A DNA stretch of 64,000 nucleotides from Lepidostoma basale (GCA_022606425.2 JAHDVF020000882.1:248001-312000), one strand, 5' to 3'; counted from the first letter of the stretch, positions 22,083 through 32,832 are shown. Numbers and translations are program-made. Notes: generated by a model from the letters alone, not told the origin.

Positions 22083-22590
22083 ATAACTAACTAACTAACT
22101 AACCATCACGCCGTTCGTAGGCTAAGAGGATGGATCGCCACATTGTTCTATCCTGACATAACTCTCGCACCTCTTCTACATTCACACATCGTGACATGCA
22201 CGCTCGTCGATTGTTCCTACTTCGAACATGGCCGCCTTTCAGTGATTGATTAATTTGGTCATGCCATGTCTTCTATGGCCTTAATCGACTTCTTTTTCCA
22301 TTCACACTACTTGTATATATCTTTTTAACCATTCTTCCCTCATCCATTCGTTCCATATGTCCAAACCATCTTAGTGACTCTTTCTTGATTTTACTTATCA
22401 CGCATTCATCCGCTTTACATTCCTTTCTTACGTCATCATTAGATATTCTATCATACATTTTTTGTCCGCACATCCTTCTTAGTGACTTCATTTCTACGGC
22501 GTTTATCCTACTTTCATCCTTCTTCTGCCAACTCCAAGCTTCACTTCCATACATAAGGGTCGGCAATAGAACTCCATTGTGCACTGCATC
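22083..22590 (-). mobile_element. RTE-A LINE 3' fragment, TSSVN subfamily
   Basis: The minus-strand frame reads VLLPTLMYGSEAWSWQKKDE, MKSLRRMCGQKMYDRISNDD, ESLRWFGHMERMDEGRMVKK and IYTSSVNGKRSR. The frame breaks at about 22275, after which the conserved end and a clear (TAAC)n complement follow at 22083-22100. Confidence 0.85.
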
Positions 22591-22599
22591 TTTGCTTCA

Positions 22600-22790
22600 G
22601 TCGATATTTGTTTTCTAGAAGTTTTATTTTATTTTATGTGAATGACATGCTAAGCCTGCCTAAGGGATAATCAAATGGTATTTGATAATGCCGTAGACAG
22701 ACGGAACATATCATTCACATGAAATATAATAAAAGTCTTAAAAAAACATACGTTATCATCCGTATTAAATATACAGACTCAGTTATTCGT
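22600..22790. repeat. H6 palindromic element
   Basis: The arms TTTTATGTGAATGACATG and ATATCATTCACATGAAAT are inverted. The right side reads TTGATAA, T, GCCG..CGG hairpin, GAACATATC, a mutated hammerhead-like order. The outer arms end in TTTGTTTTCTAGAAGTTTTA and its complement. No ORF is seen. Confidence 0.7.
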
Positions 22791-22792
22791 CT

Positions 22793-22846
22793 ACGAGGAA
22801 AGAAAACTGTGGCAGTCCATTCTTTCTGTCTACCCCTTGAATTTTA
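22793..22846 (+). mobile_element. RTE-A LINE terminal sliver
   Basis: GTGGCAGTCCATTCTTTCTG and CTACCCCTTG are the last codons of RTE-A. The element end itself is missing. Confidence 0.65.
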
Positions 22847-23136
22847 TGAAGGGATACAGTAAATTAAAGTTTTTATTATTTAATAAAATTATTTATTTGA
22901 ATGGCATCATAAAATATTTTTCAAATTAGGTTCAAAAAATTATATTAATCTCATATTCAGTTTAAAAAGATATATGGAAATATTGTTTTTAGAGATTTTT
23001 ATTTGAGTTTTTGGGATTGATAAACTTTTATCGTACTTTTTCAACCTATTGTTTATATAAAACAAAATAATGCCATTCTTTCATAGAGCGAAAGTGTTTA
23101 CTTCTTAATTTCTTTTGTATTAAAAGAGATTTAAAC
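22847..23136. other. Unassigned AT-rich interval
   Basis: No gene or repeat is recognised. Confidence 0.5.
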
Positions 23137-23645
23137 TTCTTCTTCTTCTTCTTCTTTTGATAGATCTGACGATCTGTGACACAGAAATCATATCTCGTCG
23201 GATGATGAGATCCAGCTGTCCCTCCATCTCTTAGGCGGTCTTCCAGGTGGGCGGTGTCCGGAAGGGATTTCATAGGCGGCTGTATACGCGAGTCTGTCAC
23301 CATTCATTCGGGCTACATGGTCCCTCCAGTATCTTCTTCTGGATCTACTCCACTAAACGATATCCTCTATTTCGCAGGTTTTCCTTATGTCTGCGTTGCG
23401 GACACGATCTCGGAGGGTTTTTCCAGTAATTGATCTTAGGACCTTCATCTCCGATGTTCTAAGTAGTCCCTTGGTTCGCACAGTGTCAGCCCGCGTCTCT
23501 ACAGCGTACGTCATGATGGGTCGCACGCATGTTTTGTATATTCTGATCTTGCTGTCGATACGCATGTGCTTGTTTTTCCAGACTAGATTCTTCAGGCATC
23601 CTGACACGGCAGAGGCTTTTATAGATTTAAACAAATAACCATTAT
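23137..23645 (-). mobile_element. LINE-C 3' fragment, long
   Basis: The minus strand reads LFKSIKASAVSGCLKNLVWK, RIYKTCVRPIMTYAVETRAD, LLRTSEMKVLRSITGKTLRD, RVRNADIRKTCEIEDIV, then in another frame YWRDHVARMNGDRLAYTAAY and GRPPKRWRDSWISSSDEI. This is an RTE-like LINE C-terminus. It ends in a sense-strand (GAA)n tail at 23137-23156. A frameshift near 23355 and stops make it dead. Confidence 0.85.
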
Positions 23646-24179
23646 ACTTTGAAACACACGGTACGTGTATACGGAATAACGTTTTAAAAATGGAATAAAT
23701 TAAGTATTCGAGATACTGCACACAAGGAAAAGAGCACAAATCTCTCCGTAATGCCGGTAAAGAGACGAAATGTTTTATTTTCCCCTGAATCTGTAGATCG
23801 TCTTCTGTCAACAAGACGAATCGTTTCCTTTGGCGCAGCTTCCAGCAGATCGTTAGGTGTTATGGACTTTAGACAGGTTCGAGACGGCGATGAAATTGTA
23901 ATTTGTAAAGGGTTCATTTTATTTGTAACGTCGGATTTCGATCGATCATAGATAAGGGATAACTTTATATTTATAAAGTGAATTAAAAATGGCGTTTGAA
24001 ATATAATTTTACAAATCAAATTGTTCATCTGTAAAAGCGAATTAAAACATTCAATGATACTAATTAACGCTAACGGTTCTAACGGGTAGTAGGGCTAGGG
24101 TGGGGTATACTTTGCTGGAAAGTGTACTTCTATAAAATATCGTAATGTGCCATGTTGCAATAATATCTGCAACACTACT

Positions 24180-24490
24180 ACAAAGCCCAACTCATTAGCG
24201 GCCTCGAAAGGGTCTCTCAGGCCCCGCGAACCCCGGGCAATGTGGCCACTGACATTACTATCAGTGTCATAGCAGATAATGAGTGGGCGAATGGCGAGTG
24301 TCCGGCGCCATAAAGCTGGACCCCCACCGCTAAGGGAAGGTGACCCTTACATAAAAACCCATCAGAGAAGGCAACGGGAAACCACCCTGATTACCTTTTC
24401 CCAGGATATTCACTATGGCGAGAAACAAGGTTCGCCGAGGTGATCGCCAATGTTGTGGGGACCTGGCAGGGCACTTGAAGAAGAAGAAGA
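24180..24490 (+). repeat. LINE-B-type 3' region with GAA tail
   Basis: The segment CTAAGGGAAGGTGACCCTTA, then GAGAAGGCAACGGGAAACCA and TGTTGTGGGGACCTGGCAGG ends in GAAGAAGAAGAA. The last 50 bp match the ends of the LINE-B-like copies at 14234 and 54300. The GAGAAGGCAACGGGAAACC phrase resembles 3' parts of RTE/BovB elements, by memory only. Confidence 0.55.
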
Positions 24491-24649
24491 ATTAACGCTA
24501 CGAGTCTTCAAGGGATTAGTTTGCAGCAAAAAGTAACATTTTTCCTCATTCTTGTGATGTCACTTGAGCCTTTAATATGGTAGTTTCCCGTTGCTTTCCA
24601 TATTTGTTTACAACAGGTTGTTTGAATCCAATAAACTTTTGATTAGCTA

Positions 24650-24812
24650 ATGATTCTCATAACAAGTGATAAGTCGCTAATTCTATCGTCGTTGTCACAA
24701 AACTTCTCCACCAGACTTGTGACACTGTGACAATTGCATTGCCATTGCCAGGAATCGAACCCGGGACCTTCGGTATGGCAGACATAGTTTTTTTCACTCT
24801 GCCACGAACATG
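24650..24812 (-). repeat. SINE-1 copy, decayed
   Basis: On the minus strand a tRNA-like head reads TTCGTGGCAGAGTG, then GCCATACCGAAGGTCCCGGG and GTTCGATTCC (box B). It continues into the SINE body with TTGTCACAGTG and GACGATAGAATTAGCGACTT. The 3' tail is missing. Confidence 0.75.
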
Positions 24813-24861
24813 AGTATTATAGTTACATTTATTTATTACGTTTGATTTAAATAGTTCATGT

Positions 24862-25125
24862 TTTGGGCAAAACACTATGATACTTCAACATTACTACTGT
24901 TAAAATTTGAAACACTGTTATAATAACACAATTTCTTTTTATTCACTGAGAGTGTCGCGACAAGCTGTCGCCAACCGATGTTTGCATCATCAGGTGTTAC
25001 AATAAAACTATTTTATTGCAACACATGATGATGCCAACATCGGTTGACGAAACAGCTATCGCGACACTCTCAGTGAATAAAAAGAAATTGTGATATTATA
25101 GCAGTGTTGTAAATTTTAACAGTAA
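24862..25125. repeat. H1 palindromic element, subfamily b
   Basis: Arms of about 105 bp are inverted around 25015: AATTTCTTTTTATTCACTGA...GTGTCGCGACA and its complement. Each arm has a hammerhead-like motif facing outward. The left one has GACA for GAAA, and the right one (25027-25062) reads ATGATGA, T, GCCAAC/GTTGAC, GAAA, CAGCTA, TC. Neither core is intact. No coding sequence lies between the arms. Confidence 0.82.
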
Positions 25126-25553
25126 CGTTTGATTTAATCTGATGACAACACGGTTGGTATTGAAACCTGTTGGCGATTAATTAAAACAACTGACTCTCAT
25201 CAAATTCTAACTGAGATGCGTTGATGTTCTGTATTGGCGAGATTTTTTATGTACATGCATATTAATAATAAAAAGGTAAAAAGCACATAACAATTACAAA
25301 GGGACTCACTCAAGCTTGTAACTCTCGGTATCACACACGGTGCTTTAAAACCAACAAATATGCTTGTACGCTTTTGGGCAGCTTTTACTAAAGCCACCTG
25401 TAAACCATTTTCTAATTCATGTTCCTTTCATTTTATTCATGCCATTCATATATAATTTCTTAATATTTTTTCAGAATTCAATATTCATATAGGTAGTCTA
25501 TCTTATATTTTTATTGAATAACTTGATATTAATTAAAATAATGAAAAAAAAGA
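25126..25553. other. Unassigned AT-rich interval
   Basis: No gene or known repeat is recognised. Confidence 0.5.
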
Positions 25554-25735
25554 TAATAAAGGTCTTTATTATTATGTATTTAGTGTGCTTCCACTTGTGT
25601 TTATGTTCGACCGGTTTCGGCAGCTTGCTGCCATCGTCTGGATGATCAGGATGTCCCGGATGATGGCAGCAAGCTGCCGAACCCGGTCGAACATAAACAC
25701 AAGTGGAAGCACACTAAATACATAATAATATAGAC
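25554..25735. repeat. H5 palindromic element
   Basis: Arms of about 80 bp, TAGTGTGCTTCCACTTGTGT then TTATGTTCGACCGGTTTCGG, are inverted around 25648 with few mismatches. Each arm holds T, GGCAG, CAAG, CTGCC, GAA(A/C), CCGG, TC, the order of a hammerhead with a self-complementary ACCGGT stem III. The first box is off-consensus (CAGACGA or CGGATGA). Confidence 0.82.
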
Positions 25736-25997
25736 ATTTTGTATAATTTTTTTTTGGTTTGCATTATTTGAAATGAACTTCTACCGAGTAATTTTAATTA
25801 TAAACATTCATTATTTGATATTATTTTGTAAAACGTTTTATAAGGTATTCTTATGTGATATGTTGTTTCTATAAAAAATATTGTGTTTCATTAATTCATT
25901 TGCTAGTTTCAATGTCTACTTTGATTTTTATTGCTTACATATTTGAAGTTCTAAATTATGTACCATAGTATAGTTACTAAATACAATATAAACGCTT
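25736..25997. other. Unassigned AT-rich interval
   Basis: No gene or repeat is recognised. Confidence 0.5.
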
Positions 25998-26090
25998 CAC
26001 GCTGTTTCATTGGAAGGGTAGGGAGATAATGGACTAACATCCTGTTCTATCCTGACACACGTCTCTAGCTTTCTTCACGTCGAATCTTCC
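25998..26090 (-). mobile_element. RTE-A LINE 3' sliver
   Basis: The minus-strand end shows the CACGCTGTTTCATTGGAAGG block and the complement of the WRSILSAYP region. It is 5' truncated and has no tail. Confidence 0.6.
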
Positions 26091-26199
26091 GATTTCGATA
26101 TATTATAAATAACACATCGAGATAATAATATTTTATTAAACTTATTGAACGCTAAGGCAATAACACTATGGAATTTCATAGTAATATACTTAGGAAATT

Positions 26200-26458
26200 G
26201 AAAATAGCTTCGTGTAATCCACAAAAAAAAAATAAAAAAATAAACCAATGTATTGAATTTGACCATAGTTTCGATAAAAATGACACAATATTTCTACACA
26301 CAGTTAATAATAGGAATAAATTAAACAATCTTGAAAATTTAGAAATCCTCAAGTCGATGAAATTGGGTGAAAACATAATTAATAATCCTCCTTTCTCCTT
26401 AAATACTTTCTCTACATTTAATCTCCCAAGCTCCCATTCCCAATCAAATGAAAATTAA
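26200..26458 (+). pseudogene. Penelope-like element GIY-YIG protein C-terminus
   Basis: The frame ending at 26458 reads INQCIEFDHSFDKNDTIFLH, then KLNNLENLEILKSMKLGENI and INNPPFSLN. A CxxxxHxFD..xxFLH spacing followed by K-L-N-x-L-E-x-L-E-I is what I recall from the segment after the GIY-YIG domain of Penelope-like retroelements. The upstream domain and the RT are absent. A hammerhead-like motif lies 116 bp downstream, as expected for a PLE 3' end. The assignment is an inference from pattern memory. Confidence 0.6.
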
Positions 26459-26570
26459 TCATTTATTAATTTCTATATAAATTATGTATTTTCAAACGCA
26501 CGATTTTTCTAAAATTTTAAATTAAATGCGTTTTTATATTAGTCTTTCTTTGTTTAGTTTTTATTATATT

Positions 26571-26700
26571 TTTACACTAGAAAATGGAGGTATCTTCTGA
26601 AACATTTCGTGTTTTTTAACATATTTTTAATATTTTGTGGATTTAACAAAGTTATTTTCAATTTCCTAAGTATACATTTTACTAACACTATCATCTATTT
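26571..26700 (+). repeat. H8 PLE terminal repeat with hammerhead-like motif
   Basis: At 26574-26612 the order is ACAC, TAGAAAA, T, GGAGG, TAT, CTTCT, GAAA, CATT, TC, GTGT. Stem I (ACAC/GTGT) and stem II can pair, but the first box is mutated from CTGAAGA. The related copy at 35635 keeps CTGAAGA. The following AT-rich stretch with TTTCCTAAGTATA is also shared with 35700-35730. Confidence 0.6.
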
Positions 26701-27119
26701 TACATTGAGATTATTAAAAGAGCAAATGATTAGTTTTCACTTCTTATATTTATCTCTCTCCATTATTTCATTTCGCGCCTTTTAATGCGAAAACGTGATG
26801 TTTCCCGCCATAATTCTTTTCTCACTTGCTGCGGGCTTACGTGACCAAGAGCTAGAGACGTGTGGCAGGAATAGGAAACATCCCGAGATCGAATCAATGG
26901 ACTCAAATGTTCCATATTCTATGGGGTCGGTTTCATTTTGACGCGATCAGTTTCAATGGGGGCTGCATGTAAATGATGCATATAGCGTGTATAGAAATAA
27001 GAAGATATACATTCAACGTGTTTTTTTTTATTTGAACCACAAATGTTTCTCCTCTTCGAATATTTTGTTATGAATTCTTTTTTTTTTACTCATAGATATT
27101 GACAATTTAGGATATATAT
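26701..27119. other. Unassigned interval
   Basis: No gene is supported. Bases 26770-26900 are GC-richer and look single-copy. Confidence 0.45.
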
Positions 27120-27352
27120 TTGTGAACAGTTAAAATACCAAACTCTCTAAAGTCAAGAGTGTTTGTCTTCTGAATGTTCTTTCATTAATATAAAAGACGT
27201 CGATTTCCGAAGCGATCATATTCCGCAGTTTGATTGTTCTCTCCACCGGCATCACCAGAGGCAGGTTGGTTCTGCATGCTGGGAGATAGAACACTCTGTA
27301 CAGACGCTGTCGAAGATAACCATCCGGAATATAGAGATGGATACCCTCCAAG
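27120..27352 (-). mobile_element. LINE-D2 fragment
   Basis: The minus-strand frame reads MEGIHLYIPDGYLRQRLYRV, FYLPACRTNLPLVMPVERTI and ASEIDVFYINERTFRRQTLL, matching the C-terminus of the LINE at 21447-22070. It is 5' truncated. The 3' UTR is mostly absent. Confidence 0.82.
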
Positions 27353-27371
27353 ATGACAAAAATCTCAAAGA

Positions 27372-27425
27372 ATAAAATGGCGATAGATTAATTATCACAT
27401 GTCATAAGAATCAATAAAATAGCTT
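27372..27425 (+). repeat. SINE-1 body sliver
   Basis: AAAATGGCGATAGATTA then ATCACATGTCATAAGAATCA matches the middle of SINE-1. It has no head or tail. Confidence 0.5.
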
Positions 27426-27481
27426 AAAAAACAAATTGTTTACAGTGATTGGGCTTAAACAAATTGTTGTACAAAAAAAAT

Positions 27482-27662
27482 ACAAATGAAAACGTTTGTT
27501 TTTTAGAAGTTTTATTATAATTTAGAGAAATGACATGTTGTGCCTTTCCGAGGAAAATTTGATAATGTTTTAGAAAGGCGAAATATGTAATTCCTATAAA
27601 TTATAATTAAACTTTTGAAAACAGATCTTTTCATTCCTATTGAATATTTAATAAAAAATATG
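27482..27662. repeat. H6 palindromic element
   Basis: The arms AAAACGTTTGTTTTTTAGAA...TTATAATTTA and the inverted set on the right flank a core with TTGATAA, T, GTTTTAGAAAGGC, GAAA, TATG, TA. The motif order is hammerhead-like. There is no ORF. Confidence 0.72.
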
Positions 27663-28225
27663 TAATTCGTAGAATCAATGATTAAATTTGCTAAAAAAGG
27701 TTAAAAAAATTCACGAAAAATTATGTAATATTATAAAAATAATATGACGGCGTAATTCCGAAAAGAAATTCAAGTCAAGAAACACTTTCGTTATATTATA
27801 AAATATTTGAAATATTTTCGTAGCGTGAGTTAATAAATAAAGGAACATTTATCTTGCTTTCAACTCGGAATAAAAAAGCGACTTGGGCAAAAATGTCAAA
27901 CTATAATATAATAGGTTACGGAATAATAAAGAAATTTCGATTAAAGCCGAAATGCCGGTCCTCGTTTTGTATGTCATTGTGTACATAGGACAATACACAA
28001 CATGTTTCAGGCTTCCGTTTCGTATTTATGATTTTTGATGGCGCTGTCGGGGAGGAGGAATGTCGCTAAGCTTCACATTTGGGGAATGCTAAGGTCAGGT
28101 GTAACGATATGTAGGAAAGGGGGCGGGCCGCCCATCCCAAGGGGCTCTTAAGGTCAAACGCTTGCGAAGACAAACTTGCATCGTTACGGTCAATGTTTAA
28201 CTGAATATATATGTTTGTATGAAAT
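27663..28225. other. Unassigned interval
   Basis: No gene is supported. A decayed CATGTTTC motif lies near 28000 (minus strand). Bases 28030-28190 are GC-richer and single-copy in this window. Confidence 0.45.
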
Positions 28226-28385
28226 AACATAAGAGGCATAGGAAAACCCCAAAAAGATGGAGGGATGATATTATCCAGCTTGCGGGTCGTAGGTGGAAAC
28301 AGATAAAGATAGAAAATGATGAAAGAGTTAAGAAGAGGCCTATATCCAGCAGTGGAGTAAAAATTGCTGAAAAGAAGTTACTAAA
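28226..28385 (+). mobile_element. LINE-F-like terminal fragment
   Basis: A frame reads RGIGKPQKRWRDDIIQLAGR then RWKQIKIENDERVKKRP, a RxxGRPxKRWxDD box followed by AGRRW, which marks the end of RTE-type LINE ORFs. The last codons are decayed. Confidence 0.72.
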
Positions 28386-28597
28386 TAGTACAAAAGAATG
28401 AATTGGTTTAACAATGGGCTGTCTTCCTAAAAATGATGAAAAATCTACGAAACCCTATAACAGACATGGAAGCGAGTGGACGATACAGGCTGACGATGGT
28501 GATGACATGTTTATTGTATAGAAACAGTTAATTTTCTTTACATTCTATAAATTGTACATCATCTTAAGTGTCGATAAATTATATATTAAAAATATTA

Positions 28598-28988
28598 TTA
28601 CCACAGTGTGTATGATAGGGTGTCGAATGAAAATATAAAAAGTGAATGCGGTGCGAATGATGGTGTTATGAACAAAATAATGAAAGGATCATTAAGATGG
28701 TTTGGACATATGGAAAGAATGAATGAAGAAAGAATGGTAAAAAAGTATATGTTAACGATGTAAATGGAAACAGAAATAGAGGAAGACCGAGGAAAACGTG
28801 GCACGATCAAATAAATCAAATATTGAATGTCGGCCATGTGAGGAGTCAGAGAAATCGACGCGCGTGCATGACACGATGTATGAATGTTGAGGAAGCGAGA
28901 GAAATATGTCAGGAAAGAAAAGTGTGGCAGTCCATTCTTTCTGCCCACCCCTTCGGGAGAAGCGTGATGATTAATTAGTTAATTAGTA
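28598..28988 (+). mobile_element. RTE-A LINE 3' fragment
   Basis: The plus strand carries CGVYDRVSNENIKSECGAND-like codons, KGSLRWFGHMERMNEERMVK, DQINQILNVGHVRSQRNRR, CMTRCMNVEEAREICQERKV and WQSILSAHP. It ends in TGATGATTAATTAGTTAATT. A one-base loss near 28745 shifts the frame. Confidence 0.85.
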
Positions 28989-29204
28989 TTAAAACATTTT
29001 AATCCAGTGAAATATCATTTTATCATAACAAGAGAATTGTTAAATTAAGAGCCAACCTGTTTCAATAGTTCTTCAGGGCTATGAAATAACCAAGTTCGGT
29101 CACGATTGATTCTTAAATAAACTATTCTGTGCTAATATATAAATACAATAATGTTTCTTCTATATTCGCCTTCACTTTGTGTTAAGGTTTCACATTTGAA
29201 CTAA

Positions 29205-29390
29205 CTTACTATCTAAACATCTCGCCGTCTCTCTGAAGGGGTAGGCAGAAAGAATGGACTGCCATACTTCTCTTTTCGCCCCCGCGGGAGACGCGATGTG
29301 ATGGGTTGCGAACCTCATCGCCACTAATAGGCATCTCCCGCGCACATTACAATCGTCCAACGTCCAAAAAATAAATCTAAAACAAATAAT
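29205..29390 (-). mobile_element. SINE-2 chimeric element, copy 1
   Basis: On the minus strand a GC-rich body (TTGGACGTTGGACGATTGT, GCGGGAGATGC, GAGGTTCGCAACCC, GCGTCTCCCGCGGGGGCG) runs straight into the last ~60 bp of RTE-A. GCGGGAGATGC and GCGTCTCCCGC can pair, and GGTTCGCAACC resembles a pol III box B. The same fusion occurs at 34395-34855 and 59893-60050, so this is a family and not a chance junction. Confidence 0.72.
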
Positions 29391-31640
29391 ATAAAAAACA
29401 ATGATATAAAATAAAATAACATAACACATAATGTTCTTTTTTTATGGTGCTCATGTCAGCTGGATGATCCGGACTTTTGTGTTTATTTAGTTTAAATTCC
29501 ACGTTTCCACCGTTTTTTGGTTAACTGTAATTAGGCACTTAAAACAATTCAACTCCAGCAAGAACTTCAAAATGTGATCAAGGAAATTATTCAAATTGAC
29601 ATTGGAACAAATGCACGTGAAGGTTCGAAAAAATCACTAAAATTATTTTTAACAGCCGTCAAAATTCTCCATATTTGAATAAATAAAATAACCCTTGGTA
29701 TTTTCACAGTAGCTTATTTTTTGATTTGCAGACATGTTATGGTTGTGACCCAACCTTCTTTGATGACAAATTAAAATAATATGTATGTAAAAACACGTAT
29801 ATTTTTCTGTGATATAAATATAAATTTCTGTGAAAAATAAGGTGTTTTTCTATTTATTCAAATACATAATCTTTATACAACTTTTGAAAATTCACAAGTT
29901 GTGAAAATACAATATTTTTAAATTATTGTCCCCATTTGAATCCACAACATAAAGTGATGGCGAATATACGAGTAGAAAAAATATTTTCTGTTATGATATT
30001 TACTTTTTTTAATAAATATAAACATTTAATAGTTTAGAATAAAATTTAATATGCCATTAAATTGATATTTAAAAAATAAATCCGTATCATAGGGTAAAGA
30101 CTTCACCATGACCTATAACAAATTTGAATGCAAAAATATAAAATATCAACTCCGCACGGTCATGAAGGAAAAATGACATCCTGGAAAAAAATTATAGAAT
30201 GAACTTTGCAATTATATTAAAAATAGTATAATATGTAACTATATATGTAGTAGCTACCTTGAAGATATACTTCAAACATTGGCAAAAGAATAATATAAAC
30301 ACTCTTATAAACAGAAATCAACTGATTTAGGAATACAGTGACTAATTGTTTATAATTAGCCTAGCTTCGAAGAGACATATTTGTCTAGTTGGAGTATCAA
30401 ACCCACACCACATCCCTTATACGTATCGAAGTCAGAGATCGTCAAATACATTATAAAGCTCAGTCCGTTTTCCACGGACAAGGTTTTAGAATGATGAAAG
30501 AACTTCAACTTGGTAAGTTTGCATCTAAGAGTGGTGTGGATGGTCTAAGTAAGTTAAAAATAAATTAATATATCAAAAGGCTATATTGTAATTAAAATAT
30601 TAATCACGCGATTCAACCACTAAACCACCAATGGCGGTGTGCATCAATGGAGTAAAATCTTCATTGGACTGTAGAAATATTGTAAATAGGATGGAATAGT
30701 AATTAAAATGACCTATTTGGAAATGCCCTTTGAAATCCGCGACTACCTACAAATCTCTAATGACAGTTTCTTCGTACAAATACTTAAAAGGATTCTGAAA
30801 GGTTTCGGGAATGAATAATGTTTCTCGGTAAATAATAGTTTTAAAGATGGCTGCACCCTCCAACGTAAACAGAATTGTTTATTTTCCATTATGTACTAAT
30901 ACGATTGCCAGTCCATTTGAAATCAATAAAGGCAAGATAAATAGCCCGTCGTGTTACAATGGCGTTGCGTGACGGCGGGAGTATTCCAATAACAGGAGAT
31001 GGATTTCGAATGAAAAAATAGACTGACTTTTAATTGAAAGAAGACGTTTGTTGAATTGAAAGCATCCAATTTCCCGCCGAGTCAGCTTTCCCGATACGAC
31101 TGATATTTTTCCAGAAGACAATTAGTTTTTAGGTCATCTGCCAGCTGTTTGCATTTTATGCTTCATGCTTTGCCGGAACAGAAGCTGTTTATAAAAGATT
31201 GGGAATTTCGGTAAACAGATTTATTATTAAATTTTCTTTGCCAAGAAGTAATTTTTTATTCCTTTGAATTATATCCTGCGGGTAATTTGTCTATCGCCAT
31301 TTTATAAATTGTAACGCTTGATTATAATTCTTTATCAAAATGGATTTACTAAAGTAAATATAATATTTTGGTGTGTATCTTAATAGACATCTGATATATT
31401 TAAATAGTATTTATGTAAAAAAAAAATTAAACAAATAAAATTTTAATTTTATTACCACTATATTATTTTTAACTACAAGTGGGACTTTGTTTGGGTAACA
31501 AAACAATCTGGTTAATCAGTGGTATGAAAACAAAAAAAAAAATATATTTATAAAATTGTCACATAACAAATTAAGTGCTTCATACAAAAGTATAAAAAAG
31601 TACTTTTTATTTTTCGTACATTTTAGATTTAAACCATAGG
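29391..31640. other. Long unassigned interval
   Basis: These 2.2 kb are the longest stretch without a recognised repeat or gene. The left half is AT-rich. Bases 30840-31200 are less AT-rich and could be single-copy regulatory DNA. No exon with good splice signals was recognised. Confidence 0.5.
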
Positions 31641-31690
31641 TACCCAACCTTTTTGGCCAACCACTCCCCTTTCGAAAAAAATAAAAACCG
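31641..31690 (+). repeat. Short dispersed repeat shared with 3195-3245
   Basis: CCCAACCTTTTTGGCCAACC followed by CCCCTTTCG is similar to the stretch near 3210. The element type is unknown. Confidence 0.3.
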
Positions 31691-31740
31691 TGGCCGCTTA
31701 AAAAAAATACTGATGTTCCTATTATTATGTAAATATAAAG

Positions 31741-31938
31741 CGGCTAGTGGCATGGAGATCAAGAAGTTTTAAGAGACCGAGAGGAAGACCCAGTAAAAGG
31801 TGGACGGATGACGTCAAGAAAGTGGCGGATAAGAGGTGGCAACAATGTGCTCAGAATCGAGACAGATGGAAAGCCTTGAGGGAGCCCTGCATCCAGCAGT
31901 AGACCAATCAAAGCTGATGATGAAGAAGAAGAAGGACA
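31741..31938 (+). mobile_element. LINE-F (RTE-like) 3' end
   Basis: A frame reads SFKRPRGRPSKRWTDDVKKV, ADKRWQQCAQNRDRWKALRE then PCIQQ and a stop. This is the terminal part of an RTE-type ORF (RPRGRPxKRWxDD .. RDRWK .. QQ). It ends in a GATGATGAAGAAGAAG tail. Confidence 0.8.
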
Positions 31939-32171
31939 TATTTTCCACGTTTTGTTTGCGATTCTCGCTCTTTTCACATTATTATTATTATGTACTTTCT
32001 TCGCGAATCTTTCTTTATTCTTTCCTTTCACGACCACCTAAGTGATTTAAAAAAAAAAAATATAACTTTTTAAATAGGCCACACTCTCTCTCCATTAATA
32101 CATATAATTGATGTACATTTAAAGATTTATTAAATATTTTCACAGTTTTATGTGTTTAATGATTTATTTTC

Positions 32172-32572
32172 ACATATCGTCACCTGAGAGTAAGAGGGTT
32201 CCAACTAACAAAATTTCACATTTGGGTTTTTTTCGTGAAAAGGGTTCTTACTAACCTTATCTACACGTACAATTAAAATAAACATGTGTAATAGCATCGT
32301 CATTTTGATGTTACGAAAATAATCAATTTCCATCTGATCATTCAAAACACACGATTCTCTGAAGAAGGATTTATTTAAACTTAGAACTTTATTATTCCAA
32401 CTGTTGCCAGACAAATTTTACACGTTTCTCGGTAAAAGAATCTCTGGAAATTGGAATAAAACCCTTTTATTCCAAGATACACACCCGAAATCAACAAAAC
32501 TTTGACTTCATTTTTCTCAGCTTTTTACTTTAGTCAGTTGGAACCTTCTTACTCCCAGGTGACGATATAGAG
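32172..32572. mobile_element. Inverted-repeat (MITE-like) element
   Basis: ATATCGTCACCTGAGAGTAA at 32176 and its near-exact complement TTACTCCCAGGTGACGATAT at 32549 bound a ~395-bp segment. The arms extend over about 36 bp, to GGGTTCCAACT. No transposase is encoded. The superfamily is not recognised. Confidence 0.7.
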
Positions 32573-32588
32573 ACGTTATAAGAAAATT

Positions 32589-32832
32589 GTGCACTGCCAT
32601 CTTAGTATTAGTAAATAGGCTGACAACTTTTAACCTACCGTACACTGTGTTGTCTGCACAGGCCTTTCTTTGAATATCCCAATCCACTCACTCGTCCTTA
32701 ATAAACATTCTCCTCAAATATACACATTCATTAAGTTGTTTTTGACTTTCCCCTTTCACTGAAATTTTGCAGACAGTCATGCTGTTTTTCTTTTCGGATA
32801 CCGTTAACTTGGACCATCTTACATTCATCAAT
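32589..32832 (-). mobile_element. RTE-A LINE internal fragment
   Basis: The minus strand reads LLMNVRWSKLTVSEKKNSMT, VCKISVKGESQKQLNECVYL and RRMFIKDE, matching the start of the longest copy at 18434. It ends, on the minus strand, at a KMAVHN-type codon stretch and lacks the C-terminal part. Confidence 0.75.
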
